Position numbers and translations under genes: made by a program
Part shown: positions 28,057-36,600 of the stretch, one piece after another
Position numbering within the stretch: position 1 is the stretch's first letter
How the letters are laid out: each line of letters opens with the position of its first letter
Notes under the pieces: generated by a model
Seen by the model: only the letters and a program-made list of their open reading frames with translations
Told to the model about the DNA's origin: nothing
The model's database searches: none
Assembly: GCF_004342915.1 (NCBI RefSeq)
Contig: NZ_SLWL01000004.1
Coordinates: 1-64,000, forward strand
Length of the DNA stretch: 64,000 bases
From: Camelimonas lactis
GTDB taxonomy: Bacteria > Pseudomonadota > Alphaproteobacteria > Rhizobiales > Beijerinckiaceae
Reading direction: 5' to 3'

Positions 28057-28482
28057 TCAGGCAAACCGCTTTGCCCCCGCCACGCACACCACCACAGCCG
28101 CCGCGCTGGCGATCATGCCCCAGGCAACCGGTTCTCCGAGGAACACGGCCGCGAGCAGGAGGCCGAAGAACGGCTGCAACAACTGCAACTGCCCCACCCC
28201 GGAAATTCCGCCCAGCACGAGGCCGCGATACCAGAAGATGAAGCCGACCATCATGCTGAACACCGAAACATAGACTAGGCCCGACCAGGCGGAAAAGCTG
28301 GCCTCGCGCCAGGTTTCCGGCAGGGTGATCAGGGCCGTCGCCGTCATGAATGGCAGCGACAGCAAAAGCGCCCACCAGATCACCTGCCAACTGCCCAGCC
28401 GCCGCGAAAGCGTCGCGCCCTCGGCATAGCCCAAACCGCACGTCAGGATAGCGGCGACCATCAGGGCGTCGCCCGCCTCGCC
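28057..28482 (-). pseudogene. EamA/DMT transporter, N-terminal half deleted
   Basis: The readable protein (GDALMVAAILTCGLGYAEGA, WQVIWWALLLSLPFMTATAL, YVSVFSMMVGFIFWYRGLVL, LQPFFGLLLAAVFLGEPVAW, ASAAAVVVCVAGAKRFA) is the second EamA domain (five helices) of a ten-helix drug/metabolite transporter. Homology stops upstream at about 28480, where it meets the truncated aminotransferase-domain gene running the other way; codons beyond are antisense to that gene. The first five helices and start are missing, so it is a remnant. Such transporters commonly lie divergent to MocR-type regulators, which is what the neighbour is. Confidence 0.85.
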
Positions 28483-29004
28483 AGCCTCGACGGCCTCGCC
28501 CAGGTGATCAGGATCGGCAGCTTCTCCAAGACGCTCTCCGCGTCCGTCCGGTGCGGCTATATCGCCGCCAGAGCGGACTGGATCGAACGTCTGGCGGATT
28601 TGCAGATCGCCACGCACTTTGGCGGCCCGGGGCCGGTCGCCGCCGAACTGGCGGCGCATGGGCTGGCTGGCGGCGGCTATCGCAAGCACATGGGCGCGGT
28701 GCGCCAGCGACTTGCGCGGGCCAGGAAGGACGTCATTGCCCGGCTCGCGCCGCTGGGCCTCACGCCGTGGGTGATCCCGCGCGGCGGGTTTTATCTGTGG
28801 CGCCGCCTGCCCGATGGGCTCGATTCAACAGCTGTCGCGCGCGACTGCATGCGGGAAAACGTCATGCTGGCGCCCGGCAATGTCTTCAGCGCATCGCAGT
28901 CTGCCGGCGCGTTCCTGCGCCTGAATGTCACGCAGATGGGCGACATCCGCATCTATGAAGCAATGGCGCGCGCCATCGAGACCCGGAGGGGAGCCACGCC
29001 CTGA
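28471..29004 (+). pseudogene. MocR/PdxR-type regulator, C-terminal aminotransferase part only
   Basis: The reading frame gives RLASLDGLAQVIRIGSFSKT, with the PLP-binding Lys in SFSKTLS, followed by RCGYIAARADWIERLADLQI and VIPRGGFYLWRRLP. This is the last third of the aminotransferase-like domain of GntR/MocR regulators. The winged-helix domain and first two thirds are absent. The 5' boundary coincides with the boundary of the truncated EamA gene at about 28471-28482, so one deletion removed the divergent promoter region and both 5' halves. Annotating it as an aminotransferase would be misleading. Confidence 0.85.
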
Positions 29005-29278
29005 CAGATCCCCGTCCGGCGGCCCGGACCGGGCAGCGAGATGCGCCGTCCTTGCGTCCCTGCAAGACCGGATGTGCAAACTCACATAAATCGGCAAAAC
29101 GGGCGTGGAATTAAGGGTAAATATCTGAATTTTATAATTAAATCGTCAAATACATAGCTGCTTCAGCAATTTTGCGCGCCTTTCGTCAACACAATTTGGC
29201 TCCTATTCTAACGGCAATCCGAAAGCGCCGGGCAATTGCGCGACCGGACCACAGATAACGGCACCCCCAGAGGACCAG

Positions 29279-29983
29279 ATGACGAATCTTCGCAAAATCC
29301 TGTCGATCTCCACCCTGGCGATCGCCATGTCGGCAGGTCTCGCCCAGGCGGAAAGCCAGGGCGCCGGCAAGAGCGCTGAAGCAGCCGCGCCGCTGAAGGC
29401 GCCCGCTGGCGCTTATGTGATGGACCCCACCCATGCGTCCCTGCAGTGGTCGTTCGTGCATAACAAGATTTCCCACTACACCGCGCGTTTCAACAAGTTC
29501 TCGGCCGAGATCACCCTCGACCCGTCGAACATGGCGAAATCCTCCGTCACAGCCCGGATCGACCCCGCCTCCGTCGACGCCAATTATCCGGCCGACTACA
29601 AGGCGACCCACGCCAAAACCGGCTTCAACAGCTGGAGCGAGGATATCGCCCGCAACAAGAACTACCTGAATGCGGGCCAGTTTCCGGAAATTACCTTCAA
29701 GTCCACCAGGGTGGAGCTGACCGGACCGCGCACCGCAAAGGTGACTGGCGACATGACGTTCCTCGGCGTCACCAAACCGCTGACCCTGGACGCCACCTTT
29801 GTCGGCGAGCTGGAGAAGCATCCCTTCACCAAGCAGCCGGCCATCGGCTTCAAGGCCGAAGGCGCGTTCAAGCGCAGCGATTTCGGCATGCCGGTGGGCT
29901 TCGTCGGCGATGAGGTCACCATCCGCTTCGATGGCGAATTCCTCAAGAAAGCTGACGTCAAGGACGCCAGCAACGCCAAATAA
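29279..29983 (+). CDS. Periplasmic YceI family protein (234 aa)
   Basis: Signal peptide MTNLRKILSISTLAIAMSAG ending LAQA (residue 24). The mature protein is a YceI lipocalin-like barrel: AYVMDPTHASLQWSFVHNKI, YTARFNKFSAEITLDP, FPEITFKSTRVELTG, VTGDMTFLGVTKPLTLDATF and FKRSDFGMPVGFVGDEV. YceI proteins bind isoprenoid lipids such as ubiquinone precursors in the periplasm. A second YceI domain is fused to cytochrome b561 in the gene 350 bp downstream, so the two may act on the same quinone-like ligand. Start at 29279 follows an AGGACC ribosome site; the upstream 150 bp are A/T-rich. Confidence 0.92.
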   Translation: MTNLRKILSISTLAIAMSAGLAQAESQGAGKSAEAAAPLKAPAGAYVMDPTHASLQWSFVHNKISHYTARFNKFSAEITLDPSNMAKSSVTARIDPASVDANYPADYKATHAKTGFNSWSEDIARNKNYLNAGQFPEITFKSTRVELTGPRTAKVTGDMTFLGVTKPLTLDATFVGELEKHPFTKQPAIGFKAEGAFKRSDFGMPVGFVGDEVTIRFDGEFLKKADVKDASNAK

Positions 29984-30330
29984 GCCGCAAGCTCCGGATA
30001 GCCCTGAAGCAAAACGCGATCGACCCGCATCGCGACTTTGCTTCAGGGCCCGGCCTGATGGCCGCCCGGCGTGGGCCTTCTGAATGCTGTCCTTCTGGCC
30101 AGATGACTTCCTGGCCATATGGTTTGCCCGCGCGGCTCAGGCGTGCGCTCGCAAAAACGCCCGGCGAGGGCTGGCCAGCGCCACGGCGCGCCCGATCGCG
30201 CCCAACCGTCCAACCGCCCCGCCGCCCAACCGCCCTGCCTCCTGGCCCGCTCACCTTCACCGGCTACCGGCCAGCGGGGCGACCATCGCCCGCGCCGGAA
30301 AGACGCGCCTTTTGCGCCTGGATTGAACCC

Positions 30331-31653
30331 ATGTCTGCCCGCCCCACCCGCTACGGCGCCATCGCCATTGCCCTGCACTGGGTCATTGCCCTTTGCATCA
30401 TCGCCATGATCCCCATGGGGTTCTGGATGACTGACGCCATCCGCGAGCCTGGAACGCAGGCGCTGGCCTACCGTGTGTTCCAATTTCACAAGTCGGTTGG
30501 ATTTCTGATCCTCGGGCTCACGGTCGTGCGGATTGTGTGGCGCCTCGCCCATCCGGCTCCTGCCTTGCCCGCAGCCATGAAGCCATGGGAAGCCTTCGCC
30601 GCCCGCGTGACGCACGCGGCCTTTTATGGCCTCATGCTGGCGTTGCCGCTCACCGGGTGGCTTTATGTGTCGACGGGCTGGGCCGTCAGCGCCGACCGGG
30701 CGCTCGCCGTGCCGACAAGCTGGTTCGGGCTGCTCAGCATTCCGCACCTGCCGTGGATCGGTGAAGCTTCAGCCGCCCTGCGCCGCACCGTGGCGTTTCA
30801 GGCCATGGGCGCGCACGCCATGCTTGCGTGGACGGCGGTGGCGCTCATCGCGCTGCATGTGGGCGCGGCGCTGAAACACCAGTTCCTTGAGCGCGACGGC
30901 GTGCTGGCCCACATGGTCCCGGGCCTGCCCCATGGCGACGCGCCGGCCGCTCCACTCCCGGGCGCGCGGGAGAAATGGCTGGGCCGTTGCGCCGGCTTCG
31001 GCCTGGTTCTGATCATCGCCCAGGCCGCCGCCATCGCGGTCACGCCCGCGCCCGCGCCGCAACTCACGGCCGTCGCCACGGCGCGCCCGGCTCCCGCAGC
31101 CACGCAAACAGCCCCCGCGCCCCTGCCCGCCGACAGCAGCCAGGCCACCGCGTGGGCGGTTGATTATGGCGCATCCCGCCTCGGCTTCAGCGGAACCCAC
31201 TCGGGCGACGGCTTTTCCGGGCGTTTCGAAAAGTGGGAAGGCGATATCCGTTTCGATCCGGCCAATCTGCCAGGCTCCCGCGCGACGGTGCTCGTCCAGG
31301 TTGGGAGCGCCCGCACCGGCGACGCCACCCAGGAAGACGCGCTTGAGGGCGAGGAGTGGCTGGACTTCAAGGGCCACCCGGTCGCGCGGTTCGAAGCGAA
31401 CGCCTTCAAGGCGCTTGGCGGCGATCGCTATGAGGCGGCGGGGACCCTCACGCTGAAAAATGCATCGGTTCCGGTTGTATTGCCCTTCACCTTCGCAGAG
31501 CGCGATGGCGTCGCCACGGTGAAGGGGAGCCTGAAGCTCGACCGGCGCGCCCTCGACCTTGGCATGCAGTCAGACAGCGGCGGCGACTGGGTTTCCATGG
31601 ACATTGGCGTCCTTGTGGACCTGAAGGCAAAACGCGCCGCCACCAGATCATGA
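30331..31653 (+). CDS. Cytochrome b561-YceI fusion protein (440 aa)
   Basis: Residues 1-185 are a bacterial cytochrome b561 with four membrane helices and haem-ligand histidines in ALHWVIALC (H16), FQFHKSVGF (H53), VTHAAFYGL (H95) and ALHVGAALKH. A fifth helix (about 210-230) and an Ala/Pro-rich linker lead to a YceI domain at about 272-435 (WAVDYGASRLGFSGTHSGDG, WEGDIRFDPANLPGS, LTLKNASVPVVLPFTF). Because b561 moves electrons between quinol and periplasmic acceptors, the fused lipid-binding domain could present the quinone. The ATG at 30331 is chosen because the upstream 90 codons look non-coding. It follows the free-standing YceI gene. Confidence 0.9.
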   Translation: MSARPTRYGAIAIALHWVIALCIIAMIPMGFWMTDAIREPGTQALAYRVFQFHKSVGFLILGLTVVRIVWRLAHPAPALPAAMKPWEAFAARVTHAAFYGLMLALPLTGWLYVSTGWAVSADRALAVPTSWFGLLSIPHLPWIGEASAALRRTVAFQAMGAHAMLAWTAVALIALHVGAALKHQFLERDGVLAHMVPGLPHGDAPAAPLPGAREKWLGRCAGFGLVLIIAQAAAIAVTPAPAPQLTAVATARPAPAATQTAPAPLPADSSQATAWAVDYGASRLGFSGTHSGDGFSGRFEKWEGDIRFDPANLPGSRATVLVQVGSARTGDATQEDALEGEEWLDFKGHPVARFEANAFKALGGDRYEAAGTLTLKNASVPVVLPFTFAERDGVATVKGSLKLDRRALDLGMQSDSGGDWVSMDIGVLVDLKAKRAATRS

Positions 31654-32056
31654 GGCGCATTACAGCAAACGCCGCTGCGTGACACGAGAAGCGGCTGAAC
31701 GGCAAAACGCGTCACGGCAGACAGCCCGAAATCCGGCCCGCCAGGAAACGGATTTTCGGCCGCTGGCGGGAAGGCGTTCGTCCACCGCCGCCGTCGCCTG
31801 GAACACGGGCGCCGTGCGCCGGACGCAAAAAGAGCTGCATGAAAAACGCCCGTCTACTTGCCGCATACATGAATACCTGTCCGGTCGCCCCTGACGACAG
31901 GCGCCGCGCCACAGACATCGCATCTGTATGATCCGGTTGATTTTTCTGACGGGCGCCCGGCGCCGATGCATTTAAAAATGCTTTCGCCGGATTGACGCGG
32001 CTGCTTCACATGGCTGTACTGCGCCCACCGGTTAACAGGTGGGGGAGGAAAAACTG
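31654..32056. other. Intergenic stretch upstream of the binding-protein gene
   Basis: About 400 bases without a convincing gene; a 71-codon frame at 31679-31894 lacks a ribosome site and looks random. The ribosome site of the next gene (GGGGGAGG at 32041-32048) is at its end. No clear promoter or structured RNA seen. Confidence 0.4.
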
Positions 32057-33259
32057 ATGAAACAGCTCTGCATTGCTGTAGCGGCAATCGCTGTCGCGCT
32101 GGGGGCGGCGCAGGCCAGCGAAAAAAAATACGGCCCAGGCGTCACAGACACGGAAATCCGCATCGGCAATGTGGTGCCCTACAGCGGACCAGCCTCCGCC
32201 TATGGCGTGCGCGGCTCGGCCATTGTCGATTACTTCAAGAAAATCAACGAAAAGGGCGGCATCAACGGGCGCAAGGTCAATATCATTTCCCTTGACGACG
32301 CCTACAGCCCGCCCAAGGCCGTGGAGCAGACGCGCAAGCTGGTGGAGAACGAAAACGTGCTGGCCGTTTATGGCTCCGTTGGCACGCCCTCCAACTCGGC
32401 GGTGCACAAATATCTGAATTCGAAAAAAGTTCCGCAGCTGTTTGTAGCGACCGGCGCCAGCAAATGGAATGACCCCAAACACTATCCATGGACGACGGCC
32501 ATGCTGCCGCTTTACGACATGGAAGCCAAGATCTACGCCAACTACGTCCTCAAGAACAAACCGGACGGCAAGGTCGCGATCATCTACCAGAATGACGATT
32601 TCGGCAAAGATTATGTCCGGGGTTTCCGCGAAGGACTTGGCGACAAGGCCAAATCCATGATCGCGCTCGAATTGCCGTATGAAATCACCAGCGCCACGGT
32701 TGACGCCGAGGTCGTGCGCATGAAGGCGAGCGGCGCGGACGTCCTGTTCATCGTGGCGACGCCGAAATTCGCCGCCCAGGTCATCAAACGCGTCCATGAG
32801 CTGGACTGGAAGCCGCTGCAGATGGTCGTCAGCGTCTCCGCCTCGATCGGCGGCGTGCTGAAGCCGGCTGGCGTCAAGGCTTCGCAGGGCGTCATCACCG
32901 CCGTCGCCCTCAAGGAGCCGGATGATCCGCAATGGGCCAACGATCAGGACATGAAGGACTACAAGGCTTTCATGACCTCCATCGGCCAGACCGGCATGAT
33001 CGACGACTCGAACGCGGTGCAGGGCTACATGGCCGCGGTTCTGCTGGAGCGGGTGCTGCGCCGGGCGGGCGACAACCTGACCCGCGAGAACCTGCGTGAC
33101 ATCGCCGCCTCGATGAATGAAGAGAACGTGCCGATGGTGCTGCCGAAGCTCACCCTGCACACCAGCCCTGACAATTACAGCCTGTACAACGCCCTGTACC
33201 TGCAGCGCTTCGAAGGCGATCGCTACAACCTGTTTGAAGGTCCCATTTCCGAGAAATAG
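32057..33259 (+). CDS. Branched-chain amino-acid-type ABC transporter binding protein (400 aa)
   Basis: Signal peptide MKQLCIAVAAIAVALGAAQA, then a type I periplasmic binding protein of the LivJ/LivK (Peripla_BP_6) family: IRIGNVVPYSGPASAYGVRG, GGINGRKVNIISLDDAYSPP, AVYGSVGTPSNSAVHKYL, GKVAIIYQNDDFGKDYVRGF. Ligands of this family include amino acids, amides, aromatic acids and short acyl compounds, so the substrate is open. No permease or ATPase genes are nearby, so it works with a remote transporter. The start at 32057 is set by GGAGG eight bases upstream. A strong terminator follows at 33324. Confidence 0.92.
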   Translation: MKQLCIAVAAIAVALGAAQASEKKYGPGVTDTEIRIGNVVPYSGPASAYGVRGSAIVDYFKKINEKGGINGRKVNIISLDDAYSPPKAVEQTRKLVENENVLAVYGSVGTPSNSAVHKYLNSKKVPQLFVATGASKWNDPKHYPWTTAMLPLYDMEAKIYANYVLKNKPDGKVAIIYQNDDFGKDYVRGFREGLGDKAKSMIALELPYEITSATVDAEVVRMKASGADVLFIVATPKFAAQVIKRVHELDWKPLQMVVSVSASIGGVLKPAGVKASQGVITAVALKEPDDPQWANDQDMKDYKAFMTSIGQTGMIDDSNAVQGYMAAVLLERVLRRAGDNLTRENLRDIAASMNEENVPMVLPKLTLHTSPDNYSLYNALYLQRFEGDRYNLFEGPISEK

Positions 33260-33323
33260 AACCGGCGACCTGGCCCGCGCCCGCAACCGGGCGATGCGGC
33301 GCGCTGGACAACGCCACTGCCGG

Positions 33324-33357
33324 AACCCGGTGAGCCATGCTCACCGGGTTTTTTTTT
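33324..33357 (+). terminator. Strong intrinsic terminator
   Basis: AACCCGGTGAGC, CAT loop, GCTCACCGGGTT (perfect 12-bp stem) followed by seven or more T residues. It ends the binding-protein transcript, 64 bp after its stop. Confidence 0.93.
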
Positions 33358-33374
33358 CACGCCCGGCGCCGGGA

Positions 33375-33420
33375 CGATGCGTCACGTCGGGCGATGCGTC
33401 ACGTGGGCGATGCGTCACGT
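33375..33420. repeat. Three tandem CGATGCGTCACGT repeats
   Basis: Identical 13-bp units at 33375, 33392 and 33408, spaced 17 and 16 bp, separated by short G-rich links. They lie about 215 bp upstream of the autotransporter start. Candidate binding sites for a regulator, or a simple tandem duplication. Confidence 0.6.
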
Positions 33421-33604
33421 GGGCGAAGGCGGCTGGCGCCGCCGTTGCGGGCGTGGCGCGCCACGCCACGCCGGGACGCCAGACGCCCTGCGTCTCCACG
33501 CAGACGCGACATCAGATTTACTGAAATAATTAGATCACAAGACTTATATTTTTAAATAAAAATCAGAAATACTATTTGATATAAAAAATGACTGTAGCAA
33601 CATC

Positions 33605-33627
33605 CCCCTGAAAATTAAATCCAGGGG
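33605..33627 (+). promoter_or_regulatory. Hairpin sequestering the autotransporter ribosome site
   Basis: CCCCTG (33605-33610) pairs with CAGGGG (33622-33627) around an A/T-rich 11-nt loop. The right arm contains the Shine-Dalgarno AGGGG that lies seven bases before the ATG at 33635. Folding would hide the ribosome site; a 6-bp stem of this kind could act as a temperature- or protein-dependent switch. Confidence 0.45.
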
Positions 33628-33634
33628 TGAACGA

Positions 33635-36600
33635 ATGCCTGCCATTGCCTGCGCCGTCCCCGTCCTCGCGCCCGCCAGCGCGGCGCGCCCGCTGCGCCGG
33701 CGCCTGTTGCTATTGCTGGCGTCGACCGCGACCGTGTCCCTGCTGTCGACGCCGCTGCGCGCTGGCCCGCCGATCTCCGCCAACGGCGTCGACCTCGGCA
33801 TCCTGACCAATGTCATTGTCAACGCCGTCCCCGGGGAGCGGGCGGTCATCGCTTACAATCCAGGCGGCGCGGTCACGCTGGATGGCGGCGTCATCAATGT
33901 CCAGAGCACGATCGCGCAGCGCGGCCTCGGCCTCCTCGGCCGCAGCCAGGGCGTCATCAACAGCAGCGCCGACGTGACGACCACGGGCGATCGCGGTCAT
34001 GCGGTGCAGGCGGGCAATTCAGGCCCCAACATCACCCTGTACGACGGCTCCACGGCGGGAACGGTCAACCTTACCGGCGGGCGGATCAGCACGGACGGCG
34101 TCTATTCGCTGGGCCTGCACGCGGTGGACCATGGCGTCATCAACGCCAGCAACGTCGTCATCAGCACCACGGGGGCGACCAGTTTTGGCGGCCAGGCGGA
34201 AAGCGCCAGCACGATCAATCTGGTCAACGCCAGCGTCACCACCTCCGGCGCCGGCGCCACCGGCCTGGTCGCCAACAACGATATGGTGAAGGATTTCAAC
34301 ATTCCGATGCCGGGCGGGGTCATCAACGCCCAAAACACGGCCATCAACACGACCGGTCTGGCCGCCGGCGGCGCCCTCGCCTCCCATGGCGCCAGCGTCA
34401 GCCTCGCGAACGGATCGGTGACCACCAGCGGCGACCAGGCCGTGGGCCTCTCCGCCCTCATCGACGGCCAGATCAGCAGCAGCGCCAACATCACCACGGG
34501 GGGCGTGGGGGCGCATGCGGCGCAGGCCGGCGGCGCTGGCGCAGGTGATCCCCTCGCCGCCTATGACGGCGCGACCGCCGGCGTGGTGACGCTGACCGGC
34601 GGCCTCTTGCGCACCAGCGGCGACGGCGCGATGGGCCTTCATGCGACGGACGCTGGCGTCATTCACGCAACGGCCGTCGATATCGCCACCACCGGCCTCG
34701 ACGCCACGGGCGCCCACGCCGACAGCAACAGCGCCATCAACCTGACCAGCGCCGGAATCAGCGTCGCCGGCGACGGCGCCCACGGTCTGCGGGCTGGCAA
34801 TGACCGGCTGGCGCTTGATTCAACCGCGACAGGCGGCGTCATCAACGCCAACGGCGTGACGATCGTGACCCAGGGAACTGGCGGCCACGGCGTCGTGGCG
34901 GAAAACGGCGCCCGCGTCACGCTGTTCGGCGGCTCCGTGTCCGCCCTGGGCGATTACGGCGCCGGGGTGATGGCGACCGGCGACGGGCGCATCATGAGCA
35001 ATGCCGCCATCGCGGCTCACGGTGGACAAGGCATCGGGGCGCTGGCTGGCGACAATGGCTCCATCACCCTGACCGGCGGATCGGTTTCCGTCACCGCGCA
35101 CATGGGGCAAGGGCTGCTGGCGGTCATGGGGGGAACGGTCAATAGCGCCGCTGACGTCACCACCCTGGGGCATGGCTCGCACGCGGTGCAGGCCGGGTTC
35201 GCCGAGGCCACGGACACCCTGTACGCCGGCGCCACCGCGGGCGCGGTGACCCTGACCGGCGGCGCCATCAGCACCGCCGGCATACTGGCCGCGGGCCTGT
35301 ACGCCACCGACGGCGGGCAGATCAACGCCGGCCCGGTAGCCGTGACCACCACCGGCGACGGCGGCTATGGCGCGCTGGCGCAAACCGGCAGCCGCATCAA
35401 TCTGGACAGCGCGTCGTTTCATACCAGCGGCGTCGCCGCGTTGGGGCTCTTCGCCAGCAACGACCGCCGACGCGCGGGCGTCGACGCCGCCGCCCCTGGC
35501 GGCGTCATCCGGGGTTCGGCCGGCGTGCAGACCACCGGGACCGACGCTCACGGCGTCGTGGCGGATTTCGGTGGCCAGGTTGAGCTGACCGCCGGTTCAG
35601 TCAATACCTCGGGCGCCGGGGCGCGGGGCCTGCTGGCGCATTCGGGCGGAACCATTGAAAGCGCCGCCAACATCAGCGTTGCCGGCGTCGGCGCTCACGC
35701 CGTGCAGGCCGGTTTCCCCGAAATCACCGCCCCGGTTCATGACGGCTCCAGCGCCGGCGTGGTCAGACTTGCCGGCGGCGCCGTCAGCGCCACGGGCGCG
35801 ATGGCGTCGGGCCTGTACGCCGTCGACGGCGGCCGGATTATCGCCAGCGGCGCCGTCGCGGTGACCACGGGCGGCGATGGCGGGCACGGCGCCATGGCGC
35901 AAACCGGCGGCCGGATCGAACTCGAGGGAACGTCTTTCGCGACCTCCGGCGTCGCCGCGCATGGCCTCGTCGCCGGCAATGACCGGCGTCGCGACGGCAT
36001 CGACGACGACGCCCCCGGCGGCGTCATCCAGGGTCGCGCCCACGTCCAGACCACCGGCGCGGACGCCCACGCGGCGGTGGCCGAGCATGGCGGCCGGCTG
36101 GAGCTGACCGGCGGCGCCCTCGCAGCTACAGGCAGCGGAGCCGCCGGCCTTGTCGTGCGCGACGGCGGCGTTGTCGTGGCGGACATGGTCAGCATTGCTT
36201 CGGCGCAGGGCGCGGCTATCCGCACCCACAACAACGCCGCCATCACCCTGAACGGCGCGGGAACGATCACCGGGGCGAGCGCCGCCATCGCCACGACCTT
36301 CGACAAGGCCGACCAGCATGTGGCGCTCCTGGTCGGCCCGGGGGTTCATCTGGCCAGTGACAGCAACGTGTTGCTGGCGGTTGACCGCAGCGGCGCGGGC
36401 GGCGACAGCGGCGTGGTGGCGCTCGGCCTCGGCAGCGGCTCGGTGGCGACCGGCGACATTCTCGACACGGACGCGAAAACAACGGGCTTCACCGACGTCG
36501 AACTTGCCGAAAAGGCGTCGTGGAGCGGCGTCGCCAAAGGCGTGCGGCATATACGGGCCCTGCATGGCGGCGGTGAACTGCATGTCCGTGACGGCAGCGC

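Noticed and set aside
28057-28689. Intact 210-aa transporter
   Set aside because: Codons upstream of about 28482 are antisense to the truncated MocR gene; only the second EamA domain is authentic.
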